A DNA stretch of 64,000 bases from Nonomuraea thailandensis (GCF_024172165.1 NZ_JAMZEB010000002.1:9708501-9772500), one strand, 5' to 3'; counted from the first letter of the stretch, positions 1-8,516 are shown. Numbers and translations are program-made. Notes: generated from the letters alone by a model not told the origin.

Positions 1-1
1 C

Positions 2-307
2 GACGTGATCCTCTTCGACGCGCTCGGCTCGGAGGAGCTGGCGCAGATCGTCGACCTTCAGGTCGAGCGCCTGGCCAGGCGCCTGGCCGACCGCAGGCTG
101 ACGCTGGAGGTCACGCCGGCGGCCCGCGAGTGGCTGGCGCTGACGGGCTACGACCCGCTGTACGGCGCCCGCCCGCTGCGCCGCCTGGTGCAGTCGGCCA
201 TCGGCGACAAGCTGGCCAAGGCGGTGCTGTCCGGCGAGGTGGCCGACGGCGACAAGGTCCTGGTGGAGCTCGGCGACGACGAGCTGCTCGTCCAGCGAGC
301 GGCCTAG
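2..307 (+). CDS. clpB: ClpB disaggregase, C-terminal fragment
   Basis: This is the last 101 codons of a ClpB/Hsp100 ATP-dependent protein disaggregase, cut by the window edge; the reading frame is open from base 2, so no start is visible. The stretch YDPLYGARPLRRLVQ, followed by IGDKLAKAVLSGEV, is the signature of the ClpB D2 small domain. With DnaK, ClpB threads aggregated cytoplasmic proteins through its hexameric pore. The gene ends in TAG and is followed 14 bases later by a strong hairpin, so it is probably the last gene of its transcript. The identification is secure for the family. Confidence 0.93.
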   Translation, partial: DVILFDALGSEELAQIVDLQVERLARRLADRRLTLEVTPAAREWLALTGYDPLYGARPLRRLVQSAIGDKLAKAVLSGEVADGDKVLVELGDDELLVQRAA

Positions 308-320
308 CCAGCTGTTCCGC

Positions 321-351
321 GAGCCCGGGGGTCCAGGCGATCCCCGGGCTC
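321..351. terminator. Terminator hairpin after clpB
   Basis: A perfect 10-bp stem (321-330 with 342-351, arm GAGCCCGGGG) encloses an 11-base loop. It lies just after the clpB stop and before the next rightward gene. There is no T-tract, as is common in high-GC actinobacteria. Confidence 0.7.
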
Positions 352-492
352 CGGCGTGTCATGACACGGTCATCGGGCCACCCGCTCGGTAAGGTTCGCC
401 CCACTCTTCGGACAAGCCGCGCTCCCCCGACCCGGCGGGTGACTACGTTCAGCGTTCGTCAGATCACCGACATCGACTCAGGGGGACGTGCG

Positions 493-1191
493 GTGTCATT
501 CCAGAAGTTCCGGAGCATGATCGCGGTGGCCGCTCTGACCGCCGGCGTGAGCTGGCTGTCCACCGGCGCCGCGACGGCCGGCAACTGCGCCGAGACCGCG
601 CTGCTGTCGCCCAGCTCAGCCATCTCGACCTGCGACAGCCCGACCTCGCTGCGCATCGAGCAGAGCGGCACCGCGAGCAGCCGCATGATCACCGACGAGA
701 GCACCAGGGTGGCCATGGCGGCAGGCGAGATGGCCAGGCACGTCGGCTTCACCGGCGTGGCGACGGGCAAGGAGGTGCTGAACATGGCGGACGTGAGCGG
801 CGCGGGGGCCACCTGGGGCCTGGCCTCGCTGTTCTCGGCCTCGCCCGCGCTCTTCCCCATGATGCCGGGCCCGGCCGGGGTGTCCGACCTGGCGACCATG
901 GCGGACCTGCCGCCGCTCCCGGCGCTGCCCGAGGTGCCCGGGACGCCGCTGGACACCAGGCTGCCGCACGCGATGACCGTGGGCCAGGGCCCCTACCACA
1001 ACCGTGTCGTCGGCACCGGGGTCGATTCGCCGCTGGGCCTGCAGCAGCCGGTCAGCGAGGTCAGCGCGGAGCTCATCGGCCAGGTGCTGCCGAAGGCGGT
1101 GGACAGCCTCAGCGGCGTCTCGATCCTGCCTGGCGGCGGGACCGGGGCGGCCGGACTCACCGATGCCGTGGGCGGTCTCGGGCTGAACTGA
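493..1191 (+). CDS. Secreted protein of unknown function
   Basis: This encodes 232 residues. GTG at 493 was chosen because GGGGGA lies 6 bases upstream and a signal peptide follows at once: basic SFQKFR, hydrophobic MIAVAALTAGVSWL, and a likely cleavage after ATA near residue 27. The mature part begins GNCAET and has no further membrane segment. It is rich in Leu, Pro, Ala and Gly, with a Gly-rich C-terminus ending GGLGLN. I recognise no domain. It is monocistronic: a terminator lies before it and two hairpins follow it. An exported envelope or extracellular protein is the most that can be said. Confidence 0.75.
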   Translation: MSFQKFRSMIAVAALTAGVSWLSTGAATAGNCAETALLSPSSAISTCDSPTSLRIEQSGTASSRMITDESTRVAMAAGEMARHVGFTGVATGKEVLNMADVSGAGATWGLASLFSASPALFPMMPGPAGVSDLATMADLPPLPALPEVPGTPLDTRLPHAMTVGQGPYHNRVVGTGVDSPLGLQQPVSEVSAELIGQVLPKAVDSLSGVSILPGGGTGAAGLTDAVGGLGLN

Positions 1192-1201
1192 GCCACCCTG
1201 T

Positions 1202-1285
1202 CCGGGCGTGGACCGTGCCTGCCACGCCCGGCTTCCCCTGGCCGAGGGGTCGCGGTCCCTCCGAACGGACCATGCGGGGACCGCG
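1202..1285. terminator. Paired hairpins after the secreted-protein gene
   Basis: Two perfect stems stand in series: 1202-1211 with 1222-1231 (CCGGGCGTGG, 10-base loop), and 1251-1259 with 1277-1285 (CGCGGTCCC, 17-base loop). They begin 11 bases after the stop codon at 1191 and separate it from the leftward gene ending at 1389, so they probably act in both directions. Confidence 0.65.
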
Positions 1286-1388
1286 GCCCCTCCGGCGAGA
1301 GGACCCACGACCGCTGGATCGTACGCGGGCATGACTGTACGAGCCCTGCCCCGCCGGACGGGCCGGGCTCAGCGGACGCCCGGCCGCC

Positions 1389-1919
1389 TCAGGAGACGAG
1401 CTCGTCCAGCTCGTCCTCGGGGAGCCCGAGATCGACCCTGATGCGGTAGCGGGTGCGCAGCAGCGCCACCTGCTCCGGATCGTTCTCGTCACACCGCAGG
1501 GCGGCCTGGGTGGCCCAGTCGAGGCCTCCCTGGAGATCGCCATAGGCGACCAGCGTCTCGGCGATCGTGTGAGCCGTCGCCGTGGAGACGTTTCCCTCCG
1601 CGCGTATCGTCTCGATGACCTCCCTCGCCTCGTCCGGCCTGTCGAGCTCGAAAAGCGTGTCGGCGATGCCGGCACGCGGGTCGAACCCCGCCTCGCCACC
1701 GTCCTCGACCGCGCGCTGGAAACACTCCATCGCGCGCGCCGGCTGCCCCGCGGCTCGCCACTCCTCGGCGGCGAGAACCAGGATCGAAGCCCTGGAAACG
1801 TCACCGGAGGAATAGTCGAGCGCGACGTCGTACAGCCGGCTGGCCAGGGAATCGTGGTCGTCGGCCAACAGCGCCTGCTCAAGCAGACGATCAAGGTGCT
1901 CACGGGTCACATGCGCCAC
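1389..1919 (-). CDS. TPR-like helical repeat protein
   Basis: This encodes 176 residues, soluble and acidic, with no signal or membrane segment. The sequence is a run of paired amphipathic helices: AAEEWRAAGQPARAMECFQRAV, then IADTLFELDRPDEAREVIETI, then IAETLVAYGDLQGGLDWATQAA. Their roughly 34-residue spacing and Ala/Gly/Ala pattern are those of tetratricopeptide repeats. Such proteins mediate protein-protein contacts; no partner is identifiable from context. It stands alone, convergent with the secreted-protein gene and divergent from the small membrane-protein gene at 2087. Confidence 0.75.
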   Translation of the reverse strand: MAHVTREHLDRLLEQALLADDHDSLASRLYDVALDYSSGDVSRASILVLAAEEWRAAGQPARAMECFQRAVEDGGEAGFDPRAGIADTLFELDRPDEAREVIETIRAEGNVSTATAHTIAETLVAYGDLQGGLDWATQAALRCDENDPEQVALLRTRYRIRVDLGLPEDELDELVS

Positions 1920-2086
1920 ACCGCGAGACTACCGAGCCACCCGGGCCTTTGCCCGGTCAATCCGCATCGCCGGTCACGTTCGAATTCGGTAACGTCCTGC
2001 CCAAGCCTGGCGGGGAAAGGCGTGTCCGCCCAGGTCAGCGGGCATATACGGGTCCACTTTGCCGCCACGCGAGCGGAGGGACTGTG

Positions 2087-2416
2087 ATGGGTATGTCCAA
2101 GCAGATGACCTTCACGCTGGCCTGTGCTGTCGTGTTGTCGGCCGTCGTGCCCGGCGTCGCCGGCTATCTGTCGGCCCGCCTGGAGGCCGTCGAGACCGCC
2201 GAGCGCAACCTGCGGGCGCTGGAGGCCCGCCTGGACGTACGCGAGGCCAGGGACTCGCGCGCCGTCTCGCTCCCCGCCCCGTGCCTGCGCACGCCGGTGA
2301 CGCCGAACCTGCACCAGGCGCCCGCCACCGCCCTCGGGGACCAGCCCGCGGACCAGGACAAGCGCCGGCTCCGTGACATGCCGGCCTGGCTCTCCGAGCC
2401 GCCCGCCACGCAGTAG
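2087..2416 (+). CDS. Small membrane-anchored protein
   Basis: This encodes 109 residues. ATG at 2087 follows GCGGAGGG (2073-2080) at good spacing; an in-frame GTG lies directly before it. Residues about 5-27 form one hydrophobic segment (FTLACAVVLSAVVPGVAGYL), followed by a short heptad-like helix (VETAERNLRALEARLDV) that could be a coiled coil, then a Pro-rich tail. The form suggests a single-pass anchored protein. I recognise no family. It precedes the sigma-factor gene by about 70 bases and could share its transcript. Confidence 0.6.
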   Translation: MGMSKQMTFTLACAVVLSAVVPGVAGYLSARLEAVETAERNLRALEARLDVREARDSRAVSLPAPCLRTPVTPNLHQAPATALGDQPADQDKRRLRDMPAWLSEPPATQ

Positions 2417-2484
2417 CCGCCGGGCAACCTTCTCACCGATCACCCGCGTCGTACGGGTGACCGACGGTGGAGAGAGGCTTGCGC

Positions 2485-2988
2485 ATGGCGGATCGATCGG
2501 AGTACGACGCGTTCGTCGCGGCGGCGTGGCATCGATTGCTCCGCACGGCCTACCTGCTCACCAGGGACTGGGCGGTGGCCGAGGACCTGGTGCAGACGGC
2601 GCTGATGAAGGCGTGGCTGGCCTGGGGGCGGATCAGGGACGAGCACGAGGCGTACGTCCGCAAGATCATTGTCAACGTGCACGTGTCGTGGTGGCGGCGG
2701 CGCTGGCGGCAGGTGGAGCTGACCACGGGCACGCCGCCCGACCATCCAGAGCTCGCCGACCGCATGGGGCAGGCGGACGAGCGCGAGCTGGTCTGGCAGG
2801 CCCTGGGCCGGCTGCCCGCCCGCCAGCGGGCCGTGATCGTGCTGCGCTACTTCGAGGACATGACCGAGGCCCAGGCCGCCGAGACGCTGGGCTGCAGCGT
2901 CGGCACGGTCAAGAGCCAGACCAGCAAGGCGCTGGCCAAGCTGCGGATCGACGAGTCGGTCGCCGCCGCGTACGCGAGAAAGGGGTAG
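2485..2988 (+). CDS. SigE-family ECF RNA polymerase sigma factor
   Basis: This encodes 167 residues if ATG 2485 is the start; GTG 2467 in frame would add six. Region 2 is seen in ADRSEYDAFVAAAWHRLLRTAYLLTRD followed by AEDLVQTALMKAW, with the basic WWRRRWR after it. Region 4 is seen in ALGRLPARQRAVIVLRYFED followed by the helix-turn-helix TEAQAAETLGCSVGTVKS. This is the layout of the SigE-family sigma-70 group (SigE_f17 type) common in actinomycetes. It would direct RNA polymerase to a small regulon. The next gene begins 4 bases after its stop and encodes a one-pass membrane protein, the usual place for its regulator. Confidence 0.9.
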   Translation: MADRSEYDAFVAAAWHRLLRTAYLLTRDWAVAEDLVQTALMKAWLAWGRIRDEHEAYVRKIIVNVHVSWWRRRWRQVELTTGTPPDHPELADRMGQADERELVWQALGRLPARQRAVIVLRYFEDMTEAQAAETLGCSVGTVKSQTSKALAKLRIDESVAAAYARKG

Positions 2989-2992
2989 CGAC

Positions 2993-4039
2993 GTGCCCGT
3001 CAGCCGTCAGGACCTGCATGACCTGCTGGAGGAGCGCAGCCGCCCCGCCCTGGACCGGCCGGTCCCGTGGGACCGGCTGCGCACCCGCACGCGGGCGGCC
3101 CGGCGCCGCCGGCTGGTCACGGCCGCCGTCGCCGGGGCCGCCGCCGCGTCGGTCGTGGTGGCGGGCATGCTCGTCGAGCCATGGTCACCCGCCCGGGTGG
3201 CCCAGCCCCGCGTAACCGACGCCCCGACCACCGCCGTCTCGCCCCACCTGCTCCCGGCGAGTTTCGAGGAGCCGGACGGCACGCTCTATCGCCGGATCGC
3301 CACGGCGACGCTGGACGCGCCGACGAAGTCCAAGGTGACGTTCGAGGTGAAGGTGAGCGGAAGGCCATTGGCCATCATGGCGAACTGCCCGTCGAGAGCG
3401 CCCGGCGCAGTGCCTCACGTGACCGTCGAGAAGCCGGTCGAGCGGTGGACCGCCCTGACGCCCGTGCCCCTCCTGAACGCGGCGTGCACCTCGAACCGGC
3501 CCGTGGACGTGCTCCCGCTGCCCACGGGCACGGCCACGTTCTCCATCACCATGCCCAAGTCGGGGGAGCGGCCGAAGGCGTGGCGGTTCGGCGTCTACGA
3601 ATGGACTCCTCCCGGCACCATGAAGAAGCCCGCGCCTCCCGTCGCACCGCCGAAGATGTTCGGCGGCCCGGCGGGGGACGAGTACCGGCTGGTCGCCACG
3701 CAGAGCGTCACCTGGCCGGCGGCCCGCGAGGTGACCCTCACCGTTCCCGCCACCGGACGGGCGCCGGTCCTGATGGTCTACTGCGGCGGCGGGATCGCGC
3801 GCCGGCTGAACGAGGAGATCTTCGTCAACGGCCGGCTGGAGAAGGCGCTGCGCGGCGAATGCGCGGCCCCGCCCTCCACCCACAGCCGGGGCTACACCAT
3901 CCTGGGCCGCAAGAACCTGCCCGGCCCCGGCGGCACGGCGACCATCAAGGTCAGGGTGTCGTCCCCGATCTCCGAGTACGAGCGGCGCCCAGGCACCCTG
4001 ACCGTCGCCGTCTACGACTCCCCCGCGCTAACGCGGTGA
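2993..4039 (+). CDS. Membrane protein paired with the SigE-family sigma factor
   Basis: This encodes 348 residues. GTG 2993 starts 4 bases after the sigma-factor stop, so the two are co-translated or nearly so. About 40 cytoplasmic residues, ending in an Arg-rich patch (RTRAARRRR), precede one hydrophobic helix (LVTAAVAGAAAASVVVAGML). The remaining roughly 285 residues would be outside and read as beta-rich repeats with two similar halves, each with a conserved YRR or EYR turn. No HxxxCxxC zinc anti-sigma motif is visible in the N-terminus, so an anti-sigma role is inferred from position and topology only. Its last 12 bases overlap the convergent tetR gene. Confidence 0.65.
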   Translation: MPVSRQDLHDLLEERSRPALDRPVPWDRLRTRTRAARRRRLVTAAVAGAAAASVVVAGMLVEPWSPARVAQPRVTDAPTTAVSPHLLPASFEEPDGTLYRRIATATLDAPTKSKVTFEVKVSGRPLAIMANCPSRAPGAVPHVTVEKPVERWTALTPVPLLNAACTSNRPVDVLPLPTGTATFSITMPKSGERPKAWRFGVYEWTPPGTMKKPAPPVAPPKMFGGPAGDEYRLVATQSVTWPAAREVTLTVPATGRAPVLMVYCGGGIARRLNEEIFVNGRLEKALRGECAAPPSTHSRGYTILGRKNLPGPGGTATIKVRVSSPISEYERRPGTLTVAVYDSPALTR

Positions 4040-4684
4040 CCAGGACCTGAGCTGGCGCGTCAGGAACCCCCTGATCAGCTGCTTGGCCGCGTCGATCATC
4101 TCCGGCCGGCCCTCCGGATCCCGGCGGAAGGCCAGCTTCAGCACGGCGTCGCCGGCCTCGACGGCCACGAGCACGGCCAGGTCGAGCGCGGGGCTGTCGG
4201 CCAGCCCGAACTCCTTCAGGAACAGGCCGCGCAGCCGCCCCGCGATCACCGTGTTGTTGTCGGAGTCGGAGTCGAGCAGGTTGAGGTCGACGACGTCGCC
4301 GAAGTGCAGGCTCTTGAACCCGGAGACCGTCCTGTGCATGTCCACGTAGATGTCGATGATCGCGTCCACGGCCTCCCACCAGCCGCGGTAGTCCTCCTCG
4401 AGGAACCTGCGATCGACCCTGCGGACGAACTCCTCGACGTTGCGCCGGGTGAGCTCCTGGGTGATGGCCCGCTTGTCGGGAAAGAACTGGTAGACCGACC
4501 CGATCGCCACGCCCGCCCGCTCGGCTATGCGGGTGGTGGACAGGGCCTCGTAACCGGTCTCGTCGAGAAGCTCGGCACACGCGTCGAGCATGCGCTCGAC
4601 GCGTCGGGCGCTGCGGCGCTGTGCTGGCTGCCGCCTGAGGGCGTTGGGGTGGACGCACTCGTCGTCCATTTGCGGCGAAGACAC
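4028..4684 (-). CDS. TetR-family transcriptional regulator (ephD-like unit)
   Basis: This encodes 218 residues. The N-terminal DNA-binding domain is clear: RRVERMLDACAELLDETGYE, then LSTTRIAERAGVAIGSVYQFF, which is the TetR helix-turn-helix with the usual YQFFPDK end. The C-terminal half is the ligand and dimer region. The gene starts 4 bases after the stop of the hydrolase-SDR gene, so it is the second cistron of that operon and probably represses it. The inverted repeat at 6409-6429 is the likely operator. The ligand is unknown, perhaps a lipid or hydrophobic substrate of the fusion enzyme. Confidence 0.9.
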   Translation of the reverse strand: MSSPQMDDECVHPNALRRQPAQRRSARRVERMLDACAELLDETGYEALSTTRIAERAGVAIGSVYQFFPDKRAITQELTRRNVEEFVRRVDRRFLEEDYRGWWEAVDAIIDIYVDMHRTVSGFKSLHFGDVVDLNLLDSDSDNNTVIAGRLRGLFLKEFGLADSPALDLAVLVAVEAGDAVLKLAFRRDPEGRPEMIDAAKQLIRGFLTRQLRSWSPR

Positions 4685-4688
4685 GGAT

Positions 4689-6398
4689 TCATCTTCTCCT
4701 GTATGGGCGATCGTTACCCGCGAATTTGCTCAACCGGGCCAGCCCGCGCATCGCCCGCGGTGAAATCCGGGACAGCGCATAGCCGATTTTCCCCTCGGCG
4801 TTCACGGGGACGATCGCCTGGTTTCTGTGCACGGCCCGCAGAATGTGCGCGGCCACGCGTTCCGGCGGGTATCCGCGCCGCGCCAGCCCGCGCACGGCGT
4901 CCTCGCGCAGGCTCTCCCTCGTGTACGTGGCGTGGCTCGCGATGCCGGTGGAGACGAATCCGGGGCAGATGGTGCTGACTCCGATGCCGTGACCCGCCAG
5001 TTCGGCCCTGAGACAGTCGCTGAGCATCTTCACGGCCGCCTTGGAGGTCGAATACGCCGGCAGCACCTGGGAGGGCGCGAACGCGGCCAGGGAGGCGACG
5101 TTGACGATGTGCCCACCCTGCCCCCGCTCGGCCATGGCGGCGCCGAAGAGCCGGCAGCCGTGGACGACGCCCCACAGATTGACGTCGAGGGTCCTGCGCC
5201 AGTCGTCGAGACCATGGTCGAGGAACGCCCCCGCGACGGCGACCCCCGCATTGTTCACCACAATGTCCGGCACGCCATATTCAGTGATGATATTTCGCGA
5301 AAAATCCTCCATCGCATCGGCATTCGCCACATCGACCTGCACGCCGTGGGCCGTAATCCGAAGGTCTCTCGCAATATCGTCCGCCACCCGCTTCGCGGCG
5401 TCGATATCGATATCCGCACAGACCACCTCAGCCCCGTGCGCCGCGAACGCCCGCGCCGTCGCCCGCCCGATCCCGGAGCCCGCCCCGGTGACCACCACCA
5501 GCCGCCCGCCGAACGCCCCGGCCGCCCGCGCCCGCCGCAGCTCCCCGCTCTCTGACCCGCCCTCGACGTGCTCCACGAACTCCGCGATCATCCCGGCCAC
5601 GGCCTCGGGCCTGCTCCGGTGAGCCCAGTGCGCGGCCACGATCCTGCGGCGCCACAGCCTGGGCGCCCACCGCCCCACCGCGGCCAGCAGGGCCGGGGTG
5701 ACGTACGCGTCGCGCGTGGCCTCGATGATCTGCACCGGCAGGCCGGGCACGCGCGGATCGAGCCCGGAGCCGGGCATGTTACGCCGGTAGAGCGCGAGCC
5801 CGTTGATCCCGTCCCTGACCAGGGTCGCCGCCGGATGCCCCGGCCGCGGCGCGATGCCGTCGCCGCGCAGGGCACGCCTCACCAGCCCCGGCAGCACCGA
5901 GCGCCAGGCGAGCTCCGGCAGCACCGGGAGCCGGAACGCCCCGATGTACCAGGACCTGGCCCGCTGAGCCGCCACGTCGCGCCGCCGCCCATGGCGGGTG
6001 AAGTCCGCCGCCTGCCGCAGCCCGGGGCCGCCCAGGCTGGTGAAGGAGGCCAGCCGGCCCACGACCGAGGCCCGTCCCAGCGCCTCCCAGCCCTGGAGCG
6101 AGCCCCAGTCGTGCCCCACGAGGTGGACCTTGGCCACCCCCACGGCGTCGAGCACGGCGCGCAGGTCGCCGATCAGCCGGTCGAACCCGTAGTCGCCCCG
6201 GTCCGCCGGCTCGGTGGACGCCCCGGCGCCGCGCACGTCGTAGCGCACCACGTGGAAGCGGTGGCGCAGCAGCCCGGCCACCTCGTCCCAGACGCGATGC
6301 GTGTCGGGGTAGCCGTGCAGGAGCAGCACGGCGGGCCTGCCGGGATCGCCCTCCTCGAACACCGCCAGTCGCACGTCACCGGACTCGACCATCCGCAT
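4689..6398 (-). CDS. EphD-like alpha/beta-hydrolase fused to short-chain dehydrogenase
   Basis: This encodes 569 residues carrying two enzymes. Residues about 1-285 are an alpha/beta hydrolase of the epoxide-hydrolase type: oxyanion loop LLLHGYPDTHRVWDEV and nucleophile elbow LVGHDWGSLQG, with Asp as nucleophile. Residues about 293-569 are a classical SDR: nucleotide loop TGAGSGIGRA, NNAGVAVAG, and active-site YSTSK. The arrangement matches M. tuberculosis EphD (Rv2214c), linked there to lipid and mycolate metabolism; here the substrate is unknown. AGGAGG at 6404-6409 sets the ATG at 6398. It is the first gene of a two-gene operon with a TetR regulator. Confidence 0.88.
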   Translation of the reverse strand: MRMVESGDVRLAVFEEGDPGRPAVLLLHGYPDTHRVWDEVAGLLRHRFHVVRYDVRGAGASTEPADRGDYGFDRLIGDLRAVLDAVGVAKVHLVGHDWGSLQGWEALGRASVVGRLASFTSLGGPGLRQAADFTRHGRRRDVAAQRARSWYIGAFRLPVLPELAWRSVLPGLVRRALRGDGIAPRPGHPAATLVRDGINGLALYRRNMPGSGLDPRVPGLPVQIIEATRDAYVTPALLAAVGRWAPRLWRRRIVAAHWAHRSRPEAVAGMIAEFVEHVEGGSESGELRRARAAGAFGGRLVVVTGAGSGIGRATARAFAAHGAEVVCADIDIDAAKRVADDIARDLRITAHGVQVDVANADAMEDFSRNIITEYGVPDIVVNNAGVAVAGAFLDHGLDDWRRTLDVNLWGVVHGCRLFGAAMAERGQGGHIVNVASLAAFAPSQVLPAYSTSKAAVKMLSDCLRAELAGHGIGVSTICPGFVSTGIASHATYTRESLREDAVRGLARRGYPPERVAAHILRAVHRNQAIVPVNAEGKIGYALSRISPRAMRGLARLSKFAGNDRPYRRR

Positions 6399-6408
6399 CG
6401 CGACCTCC

Positions 6409-6429
6409 TATTGGACGGATTGTCCAGTA
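6409..6429. promoter_or_regulatory. Inverted repeat, likely TetR operator
   Basis: TATTGGAC (6409-6416) and GTCCAGTA (6422-6429) are complementary at 7 of 8 positions around a 5-base centre. The repeat lies immediately upstream of, and one base into, the ribosome-binding site of the ephD-like gene, and before the 3' end of capA. The downstream TetR gene makes autoregulation through this site the simplest reading. Confidence 0.6.
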
Positions 6430-6440
6430 GAATAGATCGA

Positions 6441-7517
6441 TCAGGGTCGGGCGGCCAGACCCGTGCAGGAGCGCAGCGCCTTCCAGTCGGCCACGGCACT
6501 GGTGCGGGCCGGCCCCGTCATCGGTATCGGGATACCCCCCTGGATCGTGGCCGGAGTCCACGAATCCTTCAAGATCTTGCGGCCGTTGATGGTCAGTGTC
6601 AGCACGCCCGTCCTGCCGGTGGTGGCCGGGTTGGAGTTGTAGAAGACGAAGTTGCCCATGCCGTAGTTGACGTAGGCGTCGTCGAGGTACCCGGAGCCGA
6701 GCAGGATGTGCGCGTGCCCGCCGACCACCACGTCGGCGCCGGCCTTGACCAGCTTGGGAGCCAGCGAGAGCTGCGCCGGGTTGGGGCACTTCTGCATCTC
6801 GGTGCCCCAGTGCAGGTGGACGATCACGGTGTCGGAGTTCTTGCGCGCCTGGCGCACCGCGCGCAGCAGGGCCGGCTCGTTCTTCGCCGAGGCCAGCCCG
6901 CCCTGCTCCGCCGTGGCCGTCCACGACTGGATGAACTCCGCGTCCAGCACCTGCGTGGCCCCGATGATCGCCACCCGGTTGCCGTTCACGGTCCTGCGGA
7001 AGGGCCGGTACGCCTGCGCCGCGTCCGCCCCGATCCCCACCACGGGGAACCTGCTGCGCTTGACCGCCGCCAGCGAGTCCGCCAGCCCGGTCTGCATGTA
7101 GTCCATGCCGTGGTTGTTGGCCATGGACGCGACGTCCACCCCGGCGGCCTTCAGCGCCGTCAGCGCGCTCGACGGCGCCCTGAACGTGTACTGCTTGCCG
7201 GGCGCGGGAGTCCCTCCGGTGGTGATGGCGGTCTCCAGGTTCACCATCGCCAAGTCGGCCTTGCGCAGCACGCTCGCGATCGGCCCGAGCGCCGTGCGCG
7301 GATTGTTGAGCCGCGGCCGCAGGATGCCCTCGAAATGCACGTCCCCGCCGAAGGCGATGGTGAACGGCTTTCGCTCGGGGGTCGGCTTGGCCGTCTCCTC
7401 CGCCTGCTCCGGACTGGCGGCCACTTCCTTGCTCTGGAGCTCGCGCTCGGGCGCCGCCGAGCACGCGGCCAGTAATCCGACGACAGCGATCACCGGGAGG
7501 GCACGGGGGAATCTCAT
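6441..7517 (-). CDS. CapA-family lipoprotein (metallophosphatase fold)
   Basis: This encodes 358 residues from ATG 7517. A lipoprotein signal ends in LLAAC with the lipidated Cys at residue 19, followed by a charged linker. The rest is a CapA/PgsA domain: metal-site motifs FGGDVHFEG, VNLETAI and MANNHGMDYM, and the later LHWGTE and VVGGHAHILLG, all with conserved His, Asp and Asn. CapA proteins take part in poly-gamma-glutamate or capsule assembly, but in actinomycetes most are orphan surface phosphoesterase-like proteins. No capBC genes are near, so polymer synthesis is not supported. An in-frame start 15 codons upstream exists but would spoil the signal peptide. Confidence 0.88.
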   Translation of the reverse strand: MRFPRALPVIAVVGLLAACSAAPERELQSKEVAASPEQAEETAKPTPERKPFTIAFGGDVHFEGILRPRLNNPRTALGPIASVLRKADLAMVNLETAITTGGTPAPGKQYTFRAPSSALTALKAAGVDVASMANNHGMDYMQTGLADSLAAVKRSRFPVVGIGADAAQAYRPFRRTVNGNRVAIIGATQVLDAEFIQSWTATAEQGGLASAKNEPALLRAVRQARKNSDTVIVHLHWGTEMQKCPNPAQLSLAPKLVKAGADVVVGGHAHILLGSGYLDDAYVNYGMGNFVFYNSNPATTGRTGVLTLTINGRKILKDSWTPATIQGGIPIPMTGPARTSAVADWKALRSCTGLAARP

Positions 7518-7577
7518 CTGCCGCCACTTCCGCTCGAAACCTGTCTTACAGGGATCGAGCATGCCATGTGGGGCGAA

Positions 7578-8414
7578 CTACCGCGCAGACTCCCTCATGC
7601 TCATCAACCTGGACATAGCCAGTCGAGTCTTGTCATCCATCGGGGTGTAGACGATCAGCCGGATCTCCGGCATCGCCGTCAGGCTGGTCGTGCTGAAGCG
7701 CAGCCCGCCGAGCTCCCGGTGCTTGAAGGCCTTCACCCTCGGCCCCGGATCGGCCACGTCCTGCCGGGCCCACAACCGGGCGAACTCCGCGCTCTCCACG
7801 CTGAGCCGGCGTACGAAGTCCTGCCAGCACGGGGAGTCGGCGTGCCGGCTGTAGGCGCCCCTGAAGACGGCCACCGCCCGCGCCAGCTCGTGGTCGCGGT
7901 GGAGCAGCCGAGTGGTGGGCGAGGGGTGCAGGCAGGTGTGCCAGAGCGAGTTGCGCTCGCCGTCCGGGGCCTCGACCAGCTCGGGGAACAGGGCGGCGTA
8001 CGCGCCGTTCCAGGCCAGCACGTCGCACCGGCTGTTGGACACGCAGGCCGGCATGTCGCCGAGCCGGTCGAGTATGCCCTGCATCTCGGGCGTCACCTGG
8101 CCGGAGTCCACGGGGACCGGGTCTGCCGCCTGCCCGGCCAGCCGGTAGAGGTGGTGGCGCTCGGCGCTGTCGAGCTTGAGCGTGCGGGAGATCGCGTCGA
8201 GCACCTGCGGGCTGGCGTTGATCCGCCGCCCCTGCTCCAGCCACGTGTACCAGGTGACCCCCACCCCGGCGAGCTGGGCCACCTCCTCGCGGCGCAGCCC
8301 CGGCGTCCGCCTGCGCGGGCCGGGAGCGAGGTCGACCATCTCCGGCGTGATCCGCTCCCGCCGCGAGCGCAGGAACGCCGACAGGTCGGTACGTCTTGCC
8401 TCAGCCACGGTCAT
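7578..8414 (-). CDS. MmyB-like helix-turn-helix regulator
   Basis: This encodes 278 residues from ATG 8414; GTG 8435 is a possible earlier start. The N-terminal XRE helix-turn-helix reads RREEVAQLAGVGVTWYTWLEQGR, followed by ASPQVLDAISRTLKL. The C-terminal two-thirds match the MmyB-like ligand-binding (PAS-type) domain, with the usual NSRCDVLAWNGAYAALF and HPSPTTRLLHRDH blocks. Members regulate adjacent oxidoreductase or transporter genes and bind a fatty-acid-like ligand in known structures. It is divergent from the MFS exporter at 8517, and the intergenic palindromes at 8456-8496 are its probable targets. Confidence 0.9.
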   Translation of the reverse strand: MTVAEARRTDLSAFLRSRRERITPEMVDLAPGPRRRTPGLRREEVAQLAGVGVTWYTWLEQGRRINASPQVLDAISRTLKLDSAERHHLYRLAGQAADPVPVDSGQVTPEMQGILDRLGDMPACVSNSRCDVLAWNGAYAALFPELVEAPDGERNSLWHTCLHPSPTTRLLHRDHELARAVAVFRGAYSRHADSPCWQDFVRRLSVESAEFARLWARQDVADPGPRVKAFKHRELGGLRFSTTSLTAMPEIRLIVYTPMDDKTRLAMSRLMSMRESAR

Positions 8415-8455
8415 TTCTCCACTATGGGGGCACACGGGGAGCTTATCCAGTTAGC

Positions 8456-8496
8456 ACCAGTACCAGTATAAATGGGCTCTCGTTACTGGTACCAGG
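8456..8496. promoter_or_regulatory. Divergent promoter/operator cluster between regulator and MFS gene
   Basis: The motif ACCAGTA occurs at 8456-8462 and 8462-8468. TACCAGTA (8461-8468) is perfectly inverted as TACTGGTA at 8484-8491, and the 10-bp perfect palindrome CTGGTACCAG sits at 8486-8495. TATAAA (8467-8472) is a plausible -10 for the MFS gene starting at 8517. Together these look like overlapping operator half-sites for the MmyB-like regulator. Confidence 0.6.
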
Positions 8497-8516
8497 ATCC
8501 CGGCAGACTGAACATC

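Noticed and set aside
6441..7517. Part of a poly-gamma-glutamate capsule operon
   Set aside because: Only a CapA-type lipoprotein is present; capB and capC homologues are absent.
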